A stretch of 62,426 nucleotides of DNA, taken from contig JAEYOE010000009.1 in the NCBI GenBank assembly GCA_023412005.1, positions 1 to 62,426 of the forward strand, in the 5' to 3' direction. Of the stretch, positions 36,471-45,130 are shown one piece after another. Below the pieces are notes generated by a model that had not been told where the DNA came from, made no database searches, and worked only from the letters and a program-made list of their open reading frames with translations. How positions within the stretch are numbered: the stretch's first letter is position 1; each line of letters begins with the position of its first letter. Source of the DNA: Bacillota bacterium. Lineage in GTDB: Bacteria > Bacillota > Clostridia > Christensenellales > SZUA-584. Both the position numbers and the translations under genes were made by a program.

Positions 36471-37439
36471 GTGAAGAACATGACGACAGGCAAACGAATT
36501 GCCATATTTCTCGGGTTTACGTTTTTGGTGACGTACGCATTTGAGGTTCTAGTGATCGGCGGACTCAAAGACAATGCGGCCGTTGCGCCGGTGTTTACGC
36601 TGCTGGTGGGCGCGGTGATGTTCATCCCGTCGCTTGGCGTGGTGTTCACGCGGCTTGTGACGAAGGAAGGCTTTAAAGACGCTTGGATTCTGCCCAATTT
36701 CAAAGGACATATCCGCTATTATATTCTGGCTTGGCTGCTGCCCGCCGGATTGATTTTCGCGGGTGCGGCGCTTTACTTTTTGATTAACCCGCAGATGTTT
36801 GATGCGAACATGGGCTACATTGAGGAATCGACCGCGGCGCTGGGCGTCAAGTTCGATCCGTCTGCGATGAGATTGATGATGATCATTCAGATTGCTGTCG
36901 GTGTGGTGATTTCTCCGATCGTTAATATTCTCAACACCACAGGCGAAGAATGGGGATGGCGCGGCTATTTGGTGCCCAAGCTTTCCGAGAAGATGAGCAT
37001 AATCCCCACCGTGCTGTTAAGCGGCGTGATATGGGGCCTGTGGCACGCACCGCTCACCGTTATCATCGGGCACAACTATGGGTTTGGATATGAAGGCTAT
37101 CCGTATCTCGGTATTCTTGCGATGTGCGGCTTCTGCATCGCAATGGGGACGGTCTTCTCATATGTATCGCTGAGGACGCGCAGCTGCTTACCCGCCGCCA
37201 TTGCACATGCGTCGCTGAACGGCCTCGCGGCCTCTGGGCTGATGTTTCTGCCGAGCGCGGATGCGGTGAACCCGTTTACGGGGCCTGCGCCCACGGGGTA
37301 TATCGGTGGTGCCGGATTTATCGTGGCGATGATTGTTTACATCATCATCATGGTGCGGCTGGAAAAGAAGCAGATGCTGATCGCGCCGCCGAAGCCGCCG
37401 AAAATGGCAGCAGAAGAGGCACCCGAAGCAACAGCGTAA
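36471..37439 (+). CDS. CPBP-family intramembrane glutamic protease
   Basis: 322 residues, about eight membrane spans. The three conserved motifs of the CAAX-protease/bacteriocin-processing family are present: EEWGWRG (E159, E160, R164), WGLWHAP (H192) and HASLN (H246, N250). It probably cleaves within the membrane or processes prenylated or small membrane peptides. The start is GTG at 36471 after AGGAGG; another in-frame ATG lies three codons later. It is the third gene of the MerR-YbjQ operon, and a terminator follows. Confidence 0.9.
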   Translation: MKNMTTGKRIAIFLGFTFLVTYAFEVLVIGGLKDNAAVAPVFTLLVGAVMFIPSLGVVFTRLVTKEGFKDAWILPNFKGHIRYYILAWLLPAGLIFAGAALYFLINPQMFDANMGYIEESTAALGVKFDPSAMRLMMIIQIAVGVVISPIVNILNTTGEEWGWRGYLVPKLSEKMSIIPTVLLSGVIWGLWHAPLTVIIGHNYGFGYEGYPYLGILAMCGFCIAMGTVFSYVSLRTRSCLPAAIAHASLNGLAASGLMFLPSADAVNPFTGPAPTGYIGGAGFIVAMIVYIIIMVRLEKKQMLIAPPKPPKMAAEEAPEATA

Positions 37440-37452
37440 TTCGAACAGAAGA

Positions 37453-37484
37453 ACAGAGGTCTTTAAACGGGCCTCTGTTTTTTG
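37453..37484 (+). terminator. Rho-independent terminator of the MerR-YbjQ-CPBP operon
   Basis: ACAGAGG pairs with CCTCTGT around a 12-base loop and is followed by six T. It lies 13 bp after the CPBP gene stop. Confidence 0.85.
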
Positions 37485-37491
37485 TTATAAT
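37463..37491 (+). promoter_or_regulatory. Candidate promoter of the YkvA-like gene, overlapping the terminator
   Basis: TTAAAC (37463-37468), a 17-bp spacer and TATAAT (37486-37491) with a TGn extension. The predicted start is near 37498. It overlaps the preceding terminator, so some read-through and new initiation share the same DNA. Confidence 0.4.
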
Positions 37492-37522
37492 GAAATCGGC
37501 GTGAACAGGTCGACAGAAATGA

Positions 37523-37912
37523 TTGAATGAAGTGAGCAATCAATTGAAGTTAAAAGAAAAAGCAAAGCAGCTGAAAACGAAAGTAGCCGCCGTTTATCTC
37601 GCATTAAAAAGAAAAGATACGCCTTTGGCTGCCAAGATCGCGGCAGGCGTCACTATTGGCTATGCGCTCTCTCCTATCGACTTGATTCCCGATTTCATTC
37701 CGATACTGGGTTATCTTGACGACATCATCATTCTGCCGGTGCTGATTGCGCTGTCACTCAAGCTGATCCCCAAAAAGATTATGGACGAGTGTGAAGCGCA
37801 GGCTTTAACGATGTGGCAAGACGGTAAGCCGAAAAAGTGGTATTTTGCGCTGCCCATTATTGCAGTATGGGCGGCGGTTATCGGATTGATTTTGTTTAAA
37901 ATATTCAGTTAA
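37523..37912 (+). CDS. YkvA family (DUF1232) membrane protein
   Basis: 129 residues. The DUF1232 core GYALSPIDLIPDFIPILGYLDDIIILPVL (about 52-80) is intact, followed by a C-terminal membrane span. The function is unknown; members occur in many bacteria. The start is uncertain: TTG at 37523 and GTG at 37532 are both in frame, and neither has a good ribosome binding site. The CGGC gene follows 15 bp later. Confidence 0.85.
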   Translation: MNEVSNQLKLKEKAKQLKTKVAAVYLALKRKDTPLAAKIAAGVTIGYALSPIDLIPDFIPILGYLDDIIILPVLIALSLKLIPKKIMDECEAQALTMWQDGKPKKWYFALPIIAVWAAVIGLILFKIFS

Positions 37913-37927
37913 CCAAAGGAGCGCGAC

Positions 37928-38260
37928 ATGAAAATAGGCATTATACGTTGTATGCAGACGGAAGACATGTGCCCCGCCACCACGGACTTGCTGTTTGCTA
38001 AAGAAAAGAAAGGCGCATTTGAAGGCATCAAAGGCGATATCGAAGTGGTGGGTATCAACACCTGCGGCGGATGCCCCGGCAAGAAGGCGGTGACACGGGC
38101 GCAGGAGATGGTGCGGCGCGGCGCGCAGGGCATCGCGTTTGCATCGTGCATATCCAGAGGCAACCCGATTGGGTTTGCGTGCCCGTTTGCCAAAAAAATG
38201 CGTGATGCGGTGGCCGCTGCCGTGGGTGACGATATCGTCATTATCGACTATACGCATTGA
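37928..38260 (+). CDS. CGGC-domain protein
   Basis: 110 residues. The family hallmark INTCGGCPGKK sits near residue 44, with further cysteines in IRCMQTEDMCPAT and ASCISRG. This suggests binding of a metal, possibly iron-sulfur or zinc. The function of the family is unknown. AAAGGAG precedes the ATG. It is probably cotranscribed with the YkvA-like gene. Confidence 0.88.
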   Translation: MKIGIIRCMQTEDMCPATTDLLFAKEKKGAFEGIKGDIEVVGINTCGGCPGKKAVTRAQEMVRRGAQGIAFASCISRGNPIGFACPFAKKMRDAVAAAVGDDIVIIDYTH

Positions 38261-38330
38261 CAGACGCTTTACATTTATAGGCGGTGTGATTATACTGGTA
38301 TCGATATTGAAGTGACCAAGGATAGGAGCC

Positions 38331-39167
38331 GTGAAGCTTTTGCAAAGTGCATATGATATCGTCGTTAAAATAGGGTCGATGGCGCTGATTCGCCACGAGG
38401 ACGGCGATTTGGATTACAACATATTCTCCCGGCTGGGCAGCTCTATGCGGCCCGGCATGCTGCTGGTGAGCTCGGGCGCAACGGAAATCGGCCGAATCGA
38501 TTATATCAAACGAAACGGCAGAGAGCTTGGCGGCGATTTGGAGGATATTAAAACGGATTACAGCGCACAAGGGCAGTCGATATTGATGGAAAACTACCGT
38601 CAGTTTATCAGCCCGCAGTATTCGGTGCGGCAGGTGCTGGTGGAGCACAGCCATTTTAATGATGCTGAAAAAAGAGAACATATTTTAAAGCTGCTAAGCC
38701 GCGCCCCGTCGCAGGGAGCCATACCGATTATCAATTATAATGACCCCGTTTCCAGCGAAGAAAACCGAAAGATGGAGCTGAAAAAGATAGGTAACGGTGT
38801 GAACGTGGTGGAATGCGTGGACAACGACGAAACGGCTGCGGTGATTGCGATGCTGGTGAATGCCAAAACGCTGATCATATTAACCTCGGTTGACGGCATT
38901 TATCAAGACCCCAAGGACCCGTCGACGCTGATCAAAGAAATTTCGGGCCGCAGCCCTGAGGAGCTGGAGGAAAACGTGCAAAACGCGATGAGCTGCTGTT
39001 ATGGTGCGTCGCGCGCGGGTGCGCAGGGCGCGGGCGCAAAACTGAAATATTCGCTGGACCCCGCCAAGGCCGGTACCCATGTGTATATTGCGAGTGCCGC
39101 CAGCCGCCTTTCTGATATTCTCTCAGGCAAGGCCGCGAGCACGCACATCTATATAAAGAACAATTAA
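38331..39167 (+). CDS. Amino-acid kinase family protein, glutamate 5-kinase-like
   Basis: 278 residues. Amino-acid-kinase fold with VVKIGSMAL near the start, LLVSSGATEIG (about 45), PIINYNDPVS, VDNDETAAVIAMLV and LIILTSVDGIYQDP, all at positions like those of glutamate 5-kinase (ProB). The C-terminal PUA domain of most ProB proteins is absent, and no proA lies nearby, so the substrate may differ. Uridylate- or aspartate-kinase relatives are the alternatives. The start is GTG at 38331 after AGGAGCC. Confidence 0.75.
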   Translation: MKLLQSAYDIVVKIGSMALIRHEDGDLDYNIFSRLGSSMRPGMLLVSSGATEIGRIDYIKRNGRELGGDLEDIKTDYSAQGQSILMENYRQFISPQYSVRQVLVEHSHFNDAEKREHILKLLSRAPSQGAIPIINYNDPVSSEENRKMELKKIGNGVNVVECVDNDETAAVIAMLVNAKTLIILTSVDGIYQDPKDPSTLIKEISGRSPEELEENVQNAMSCCYGASRAGAQGAGAKLKYSLDPAKAGTHVYIASAASRLSDILSGKAASTHIYIKNN

Positions 39168-39248
39168 CAATTAAGAATGAAGAATGAGAAGCGTTCAGTG
39201 GTAAAAGCTGCGGAACGCTTTTTTGCATATCAACATATATCAATAATA

Positions 39249-39330
39249 AGCCTTCCCCCGAGGGGGAAGGTGGCGCGAAGCGCCGGATGAGGGGGTATTT
39301 GAAGCACCCAATCAGTCGCTAGTCGGTGGT
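39249..39330. repeat. Paired-hairpin intergenic repeat, truncated copy (family 1)
   Basis: The left half-unit is complete (CCTTCCCCCGAGGGGGAAGG hairpin, GGCGCGAAGCGCC, GGATGAGGGGG). The right half stops after CAATCAGTCGC. Related to 8298-8416. Confidence 0.7.
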
Positions 39331-39376
39331 AATGCTTTCATTAAAATGAAGCTGAAAGATTTATCAGGCCGAATTC

Positions 39377-39841
39377 TTATTTCGTCACATAATCGTTGAT
39401 CTGCTTTTGAAGGCCATCCATCAAAACGGTGAAATAAGTCTCATCATAATTTTTCACGAACGCAACGCCTTCTTCGCTTAAGCTTGTCATGTTATAAACA
39501 CTGTCAATCGCGCTGCCGTCCGCCGTATCGCGCACATGCATATCCCATTTAACAACGGCTTTACCGACGATGTGCTTAATATATGTAATGGTGCATTTAT
39601 CTGCGTCGTAATGGCTGCAGATCCAAAGCGAATGCCCTTCATCGGGCACATCAGTTTCAAAAACGCAGGCTTCCTCGGCAATACCCGATTTCGTATACAC
39701 AATCGTACAGATGTCCACCCATTCCTTAATCCAGTCTGCCTCTTTAACGGGGCACAGCAGCGAAAACACCGTTTTCGCGTCCCCCTTAAGCAACATGGTG
39801 GCGCATTTAACGATTCTGACAGCGTTCGGGTTCGTTTTCAT
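39377..39841 (-). CDS. SRPBCC/START-like small protein
   Basis: 154 residues. The layout looks like the SRPBCC ligand-binding fold: an early helix-strand AKTVFSLLCPVKEADWIKEW, a central beta-sheet (EACVFETDVPDEGHSLWICSHYD, CTITYIKH) and a long C-terminal helix (FTVLMDGLQKQINDYV). No catalytic motif is known, and the ligand is unknown. AAGGAGG precedes the ATG. It is divergent from a MerR gene, and its promoter has the typical MerR-controlled layout, so it is probably the target of that regulator. Confidence 0.7.
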   Translation of the reverse strand: MKTNPNAVRIVKCATMLLKGDAKTVFSLLCPVKEADWIKEWVDICTIVYTKSGIAEEACVFETDVPDEGHSLWICSHYDADKCTITYIKHIVGKAVVKWDMHVRDTADGSAIDSVYNMTSLSEEGVAFVKNYDETYFTVLMDGLQKQINDYVTK

Positions 39842-39876
39842 TGTTTACATCCTCCTTTGTTATGATTATACTGGTA

Positions 39877-39907
39877 ATGATAAACTATAGAGTTATAGAC
39901 AGGTCAA
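39877..39907 (-). promoter_or_regulatory. MerR-type stretched promoter in front of the SRPBCC-like gene
   Basis: On the minus strand TTGACC (39902-39907), a 19-bp spacer and TATCAT (39877-39882). CTATA-n4-TATAG (39885-39898) forms an inverted repeat centred in the spacer. Predicted transcription start is near 39870. The adjacent MerR gene is the likely regulator. Confidence 0.75.
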
Positions 39908-39930
39908 CAACATATTTCGAGGAGACGCTT

Positions 39931-40449
39931 ATGCTGACAGTGGGCGCTGCGGCTAAAAAATTCGGCATTTCACGAACGACGCTGCTTTACTATGAGCGCA
40001 TTGGGCTTATCTGTCCCGCAAAGCGCGCAGAAAACGGATACCGCTTGTATTCCGATGACGATTTAGGCAGATTGAACGCGATTATGGATCTTCGGGAGGC
40101 CGGGATACCGTTGGCGGATATTCAAAAGCACATTGATTATAAGGAGACAGATGTGTCGTCGCTGCTGCTAAAGCGGCTCAACGAACTCAATTCACAGATA
40201 CAAACCATCAAAGACCAGCAGGCTGTGATCATTACGCTGTTAAGCCGCGGTGATCTCAAAACCAAAAGGCTCAACAGGCAGATGTGGAAAAAGATACTTT
40301 TGGAAGCAGGCATCGATAACGCAACGACGATAAAATGGCATCAGAGCTTTGAGAAGCAATCTCCTCTCGCGCACACAGCGTTGTTGCGCACGCTCGGTTT
40401 CAGCGATGAAGAGATATCGCGGTTCAGAGAAGAATACGCACAAAGCTGA
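39931..40449 (+). CDS. MerR-family transcriptional regulator
   Basis: 172 residues. N-terminal MerR helix-turn-helix (LTVGAAAKKFGISRTTLLYYERIGLI, then ENGYRLYSDDDLGRLNAIMDLREAGIPLADI), a coiled coil (about 70-100) and a C-terminal helical part of unknown ligand specificity. The ATG at 39931 has GAGGAG seven bases upstream; a longer frame from 39841 crosses the divergent promoter and is not used. It lies head to head with the SRPBCC-like gene. Confidence 0.9.
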   Translation: MLTVGAAAKKFGISRTTLLYYERIGLICPAKRAENGYRLYSDDDLGRLNAIMDLREAGIPLADIQKHIDYKETDVSSLLLKRLNELNSQIQTIKDQQAVIITLLSRGDLKTKRLNRQMWKKILLEAGIDNATTIKWHQSFEKQSPLAHTALLRTLGFSDEEISRFREEYAQS

Positions 40450-40465
40450 TCACAGCAAATCCGCA

Positions 40466-40495
40466 TTGCTTAAGACAGAGCGCGCGTGATAAAAT
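40466..40495 (+). promoter_or_regulatory. Predicted promoter of the GT-C-like gene, near-leaderless
   Basis: TTGCTT (40466-40471), an 18-bp spacer, TAAAAT (40490-40495). The predicted start is about 40502, three bases before the ATG at 40505, which has no Shine-Dalgarno. Confidence 0.4.
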
Positions 40496-40504
40496 AACGG
40501 CAAT

Positions 40505-41692
40505 ATGAACGATAAGAATGAGCGCATCACATATCACTTCATTTTCGCGGCGGGGCTGCTTGTGTGTGCATACATAATCATGTACCGCGTGCTGGGGCAG
40601 GGAATATTCTCGCATTGCGATTACGATTCGTACACGCGGCAGGCGGCGACGTGGTGGGACGGCAAAATCAGCTTGCCCGAAAACATCTCGTGGCTTGAGC
40701 TCGCGTGGTACGACGGACACTATTATGTGAGCTTTCCGCCGTTCCCAAGCGTCATTCAGTTTCTCCTCGTGCCGTTTTTCGGCATGAACACGCCGGACAA
40801 CCTCGTGAACACGCTTTTCGGGTTTTTATCGTTCGTGCTGATTTACCGCTATATGATGCGGCGTGGCTTTCACGGGCTGTATGCCTCGCTGGTCGCGCTG
40901 CTTTTAACGCTCGGCTCCAACCTTTTTTACATGTCGCTGACGGGCTGGGTGTGGTTCTCGGCACAAACACAAGGGTTTTTCTTTCTCACGCTGGCGGTAT
41001 TCCTTATGGACAGCCCAAAAAAGGCGGCGTGGGCTTTTTCGTTTTTCAGCCTTGGCGTTGCGTTTGCTTGCCGCCCGATGAATGTTGTTTATGCACCGCT
41101 GCTCTTTTATCTGCTGGTTCAAAAAATCAAGGACGACAGTATAATACGAACGCTTGTTCGATCAATTAAATATGTACTGCCGCTTGCGGCGGTTGGGCTT
41201 TTAGCGGCTGTTTATAACGCAATACGGTTTGACAATCCGTTTGAGTTCGGCCACAATTATTTACCGGAGTTTTTATACGTCCCGCAGTTTTCGCTTGATT
41301 ATGTCCCGGGAAATTTTCTGGAGATATTAAAGCTGCCGGGTGGGGTAAGGTTTTGGCCGGAATTTAACGGTACGCTGTTTTTTCTTGTGAATCCGGCGTT
41401 TATCCTGCTGGTTGTCAGGTTGTTTCAAAAACGCCTGAACACAGTGCGTGTTATCTGGCTGTTCACCTTTGCGGTGCACCTTGTGATGGTACTGTCCCAC
41501 AAGACGATGGGGGGCTGGCAATTTGGATGCCGATATCTTGTGGATATGCTGCCGTTTGCGCTGCTGATCATCGGTGAGGATGCGCCCAAGGTTCATTTGG
41601 GCAGGCAGGCGGTGCTGCCCGCCGTGCTGGCCGTGCTCGGCATAGCCGTGAACGTTTGGGGCGCGGTTTGGTATTACACGTATTTTATTTAG
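40505..41692 (+). CDS. Multi-span membrane protein resembling GT-C glycosyltransferases
   Basis: 395 residues with about nine to ten membrane spans. A large first outside loop carries HCDYDSYTRQAATWWDG and AWYDGHYYVSFPP, where acidic residues may form the active site as in the PMT/ArnT group of lipid-linked sugar transferases. A later CRYLVDMLPF stretch is also common there. The acceptor is unknown. No ribosome binding site precedes the ATG. It precedes recF by 9 bp and may be cotranscribed with it. Confidence 0.7.
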   Translation: MNDKNERITYHFIFAAGLLVCAYIIMYRVLGQGIFSHCDYDSYTRQAATWWDGKISLPENISWLELAWYDGHYYVSFPPFPSVIQFLLVPFFGMNTPDNLVNTLFGFLSFVLIYRYMMRRGFHGLYASLVALLLTLGSNLFYMSLTGWVWFSAQTQGFFFLTLAVFLMDSPKKAAWAFSFFSLGVAFACRPMNVVYAPLLFYLLVQKIKDDSIIRTLVRSIKYVLPLAAVGLLAAVYNAIRFDNPFEFGHNYLPEFLYVPQFSLDYVPGNFLEILKLPGGVRFWPEFNGTLFFLVNPAFILLVVRLFQKRLNTVRVIWLFTFAVHLVMVLSHKTMGGWQFGCRYLVDMLPFALLIIGEDAPKVHLGRQAVLPAVLAVLGIAVNVWGAVWYYTYFI

Positions 41693-41701
41693 GAGACGTT
41701 T

Positions 41702-42796
41702 ATGCATGTAAGCAGCCTTGTGCTCAAAAACTTTCGCAGCTACGAAACCTTAAGCGCAACATTTAGCGACGGCATTAACATTTTGCAGGGCAAAAATGCC
41801 GCAGGTAAAACGAATGTGCTCGAAGCCGTGGGTTTTTTGAGTATGGGCAAATCGTTCCGTACGCAGAAGGAAGCGGAGTGCATCAAAGACGGTACGCAAT
41901 CTGCGTACATCAAAGGCGGCATTGTCAAAAATCAAGGGCAGCTCTCGGTGGAGGCGCTATTGTCCGTTCTTGAAAAGAAGAGCCTCAAAATTAACGGTCA
42001 GCCTGTTAAAAAAATGGGCGAGCTGTTCGGCAATTTTATCGCGGTGGTGTTTTCACCCGAAGACTTAAAGGTGCTTAAGGAGTCACCTTCGCTGCGCCGC
42101 CGGTTTATCGATATGGAAATATCCAAGCTGAGGCCTGCTTATTTTTATGAGCTGCTTGAATACGGCAAAGCGCTCGCGCAAAAAAACGCGCTGCTCAAAT
42201 CGCGTATGGCCGAGCATCAGCTTAAAAAGCTCATAACCATATTCAACGAGCAGCTGGCCGACCACGGTGCGCGCATTATCAGCACGAGGCAGGCGTTTTT
42301 GCAGCGGCTGGATGATATCAGCCGTACGGTACATCACGATCTTGCGGCGGGCGAAACCTTGAGCATTAAATACAAAAGAAGCGTGGGCGGTGAGGATATC
42401 CGCTCGGCGCTGTTTGAAAGAATGGACAAATCGCTGACGTCCGAGATTGAGCAGGGGTTCAGTTTGTACGGGCCGCACCGCGAAGATTTGGCGGTGGCGC
42501 TGAACGGCGGCGAAATTAAAGCCTATTCGTCGCAGGGGCAGATAAGAACGGCGATGCTGTCGCTGAAAATTGCCACGTTTGAAATTGCGCGGACGGATTT
42601 CGGCGAGAGCCCCGTGCTGCTGCTCGACGACGTTTTCTCCGAGCTGGACGTTTCACGCCAGTCAGCGCTGCTCGAGCGCATCAAGGGCGCGCAGTGCTTC
42701 ATAACCACAGCTGTGCCGTTAAAATGTGCCCATGCCAAGAGCTATACGGTTGCCGGGGGCACGGTGACGGAATCGGTTAAATCAGTATCGTCATAA
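41702..42796 (+). CDS. recF: DNA replication and repair protein RecF
   Basis: 364 residues, full length. An SMC-like ATPase that loads RecA at gapped DNA together with RecO and RecR. It starts VSSLVLKNFRSYE, has Walker A GKNAAGKTN (about 33-41), signature YSSQGQ (about 278) and Walker B LLLDDVFSELD. In many bacteria recF lies next to dnaN and gyrB, but here it follows a membrane-protein gene. The final 20 bp overlap the end of the convergent ZIP gene. Confidence 0.96.
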   Translation: MHVSSLVLKNFRSYETLSATFSDGINILQGKNAAGKTNVLEAVGFLSMGKSFRTQKEAECIKDGTQSAYIKGGIVKNQGQLSVEALLSVLEKKSLKINGQPVKKMGELFGNFIAVVFSPEDLKVLKESPSLRRRFIDMEISKLRPAYFYELLEYGKALAQKNALLKSRMAEHQLKKLITIFNEQLADHGARIISTRQAFLQRLDDISRTVHHDLAAGETLSIKYKRSVGGEDIRSALFERMDKSLTSEIEQGFSLYGPHREDLAVALNGGEIKAYSSQGQIRTAMLSLKIATFEIARTDFGESPVLLLDDVFSELDVSRQSALLERIKGAQCFITTAVPLKCAHAKSYTVAGGTVTESVKSVSS

Positions 42797-43472
42797 AAAA
42801 GCCGAAGCAAACGCCGAAGAGCGACCAAAACACCCTGTGTTTGCCCGCTGCGGGGATCAATTCTTTCAGTGAGATATACAGCATGGCACCGCCCGCAAAA
42901 GCGATACAAAACGAGATCATTTCCCTGGAAATGCTCCCGATCGCCGTACCGATGACTGCGCCGGCCGCCGTGGGCAGCGCGGTCAGCAGTGCGAGAAAAA
43001 AGATACGTCGTACTTTCATGCCGGACATGCGAAGAGGCAGGCACACCACAACACCCTCGGGGATATCGTGCACAAGCATCAGCAACGAGAGCGAGAGTGC
43101 CATCTCACGGCTTTCCACCAGCGACGAACCCACCGCGAGCCCTTCGGGCAAATTGTGCAGCGCGATACCAACGAGAACAAGAATACCCGTGGAGTAGAGC
43201 GAAGGCTCTTCGCTGTGGTTAATCAGCGGGTCTGCCAGCGCAAAAAAAACACCGCCTGCCGACGCGCCGACGCACATTCGCACCAGCCCGCCGAGGTCTT
43301 CGCTTTCCAGCAGCATATCAAAAAAAACGACAGCCACCATCATACCGCCCGCGAAGGCCAGAAATGGCCGCGGTTCTTTGATACGTTTGCCGATCAGCAA
43401 GGCCAAAAGCCCGCCGATAATGGTGCCCACCGCGCCGATGACACTGCCAATGATACCGCTGATTAGATACAT
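42777..43472 (-). CDS. ZIP-family metal transporter
   Basis: 231 residues, about eight membrane spans. The ZIP binuclear metal site is visible in HNLPEG and HDIPEG. It probably imports Zn2+, Fe2+ or Mn2+ into the cytosol. The 3' end overlaps that of recF by 20 bp (convergent), with no separate terminator seen. The start at 43472 has no clear ribosome binding site. Confidence 0.93.
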   Translation of the reverse strand: MYLISGIIGSVIGAVGTIIGGLLALLIGKRIKEPRPFLAFAGGMMVAVVFFDMLLESEDLGGLVRMCVGASAGGVFFALADPLINHSEEPSLYSTGILVLVGIALHNLPEGLAVGSSLVESREMALSLSLLMLVHDIPEGVVVCLPLRMSGMKVRRIFFLALLTALPTAAGAVIGTAIGSISREMISFCIAFAGGAMLYISLKELIPAAGKHRVFWSLFGVCFGFFMTILI

Positions 43473-43750
43473 TCGGAACCTCGAATTACTTGTGATCCCT
43501 TATGTATACGCGCGGGTGGTTATACGGTATGCAGACAAAAATGGCATAAAAAATGAAGTTAAAAGCTGTTCCAACATATTAAAGTTTTAACTGCCGGGAG
43601 ATTATGATTGCATGCATGTGTTCGTTAGCGGGTGGCACAGCTGATGAGAAAAATTGTTTCTTTAATCTGCAATCAACAGCCGATGATTTGACTGCAGCCA
43701 TGCTGTATGCTTTGGCGACACAATAAAATTAATGAACGACGACGTGATGA

Positions 43751-44974
43751 TCAGAGAAAACGACTTTCGGTTTTGAGCTGATGGCTCCAGCCAAGCGCCT
43801 CAATGTAAATATCCGAAACTCTGCCGGTATCAAACCCAAGCTCGCCGCAAAGCTGCTCAACGCTCTCCCAATTTGCTTTTTCGTATGAGAGAATCAGATC
43901 ATACGCATGGCCCATACGCCCTTCCTTAAGAATAAGCGCATCCACAATTTCTTCGGTGACGGCTATTTCTTGTAATATCTCGAGCATCGGGCGGTTCATC
44001 AGCACATCGAGCGTGGAAAAAAGGCCGGTTAAAAAGCACTCGTCATGACGTGCGGCTTTGTTATAAATCACCGAAAGCTGCTCTAGAAACCGTGCCCTTA
44101 CCAAAGACGTTGTGATAACCTCTTCGGGTTGATCGTCTCCAATTCCGCGTATGGCTATCAGCGATACCCATTTTTTAATCTCTTCCGACCCGAGCAGCAC
44201 CAGCGCCTGCCTGACCGATTTCACCCGCGTTCGCAGCCCGAAAGCCGCTGAATTCACCATGCGCAGCAACTTATACGAAAGCGAAACGTCTCTCGAGACG
44301 ATTTCGGCAATTTTCTCGAAATCAAAATCCGCTGCATTCGCTTTTTGAATCAGCTGCATATAATTCAGTTTAATCGGTGAGACATCGTTAACAGCCATGA
44401 TGACGGGTTTGCTGAAAAAGTATCCTTGAAACAGCGAATAGCCCCACTTTTTTGCCTGCTCGAATTGTTCTCGCGTTTCAATCTTTTCTGCAAGGAACTT
44501 GATGTTGCGGTTTTTCAGAGATTTCACCAGCGATTCTTTGATATGAGGCGGTGTGCTTAAAAAATCCACCTTAATGATGTCCGCCATTGCGATAAGCGGT
44601 ATATACTCTTCGCTGAATACAAAATCGTCGAGCGCGATCGTGTAGCCTTTGTTTTTCAGGTCGCTGCAGCTGATGACAACATCAACACACGGCTGAACCG
44701 TTTCAAGAATCTCAATGACAAGATCCTTCTTAGGCAGCAGTGTGGCAATGCCTTCTTTAATTAAGCTGTCGGTAAAATTAATAAAAGCTTTTTTACCGCC
44801 GGTTATATTTTCGATGCCGATCAGATGAAAGCAGTTCATGATGACATCGCCGGAGGCTTTGTCACCGTCTTCGCAGTTAAAGTTGTTGATCTGACTGTTG
44901 CGGTAAAACAGCTCATAACCATATAGCTTCAGATTTTTATTGAAAATGGGTTGACGCGCCAGATAAACATCCAT
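43751..44974 (-). CDS. EAL-HDOD hybrid signalling protein
   Basis: 407 residues. An N-terminal EAL-like domain (about 1-200) with GYELFYR (E21, R25), ALDDF, LAEKIE and LFQGYFFSKP, and a C-terminal HDOD domain (about 205-395). The EAL motif itself reads ELF instead of EAL, but the acidic and Gln residues are largely kept, so phosphodiesterase activity on cyclic-di-GMP is possible but uncertain. It resembles the YuxH group. A GGGGG-rich site precedes the ATG. It may act together with the GGDEF protein at 11489. Confidence 0.92.
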   Translation of the reverse strand: MDVYLARQPIFNKNLKLYGYELFYRNSQINNFNCEDGDKASGDVIMNCFHLIGIENITGGKKAFINFTDSLIKEGIATLLPKKDLVIEILETVQPCVDVVISCSDLKNKGYTIALDDFVFSEEYIPLIAMADIIKVDFLSTPPHIKESLVKSLKNRNIKFLAEKIETREQFEQAKKWGYSLFQGYFFSKPVIMAVNDVSPIKLNYMQLIQKANAADFDFEKIAEIVSRDVSLSYKLLRMVNSAAFGLRTRVKSVRQALVLLGSEEIKKWVSLIAIRGIGDDQPEEVITTSLVRARFLEQLSVIYNKAARHDECFLTGLFSTLDVLMNRPMLEILQEIAVTEEIVDALILKEGRMGHAYDLILSYEKANWESVEQLCGELGFDTGRVSDIYIEALGWSHQLKTESRFL

Positions 44975-45130
44975 ACACGATCACCCCCTATCATAGTTAT
45001 AGCAAAACAGAAAAATAAAATGCCAACATAAAGATTCGCTGAAAGAAATCAAAATCCTCTTTACTGCGAAAATTAGCAGTGTTGTTTTCGTAAAAGACAA
45101 AAGACAAAGCTTTTGTTTGCCGGGTCAATA

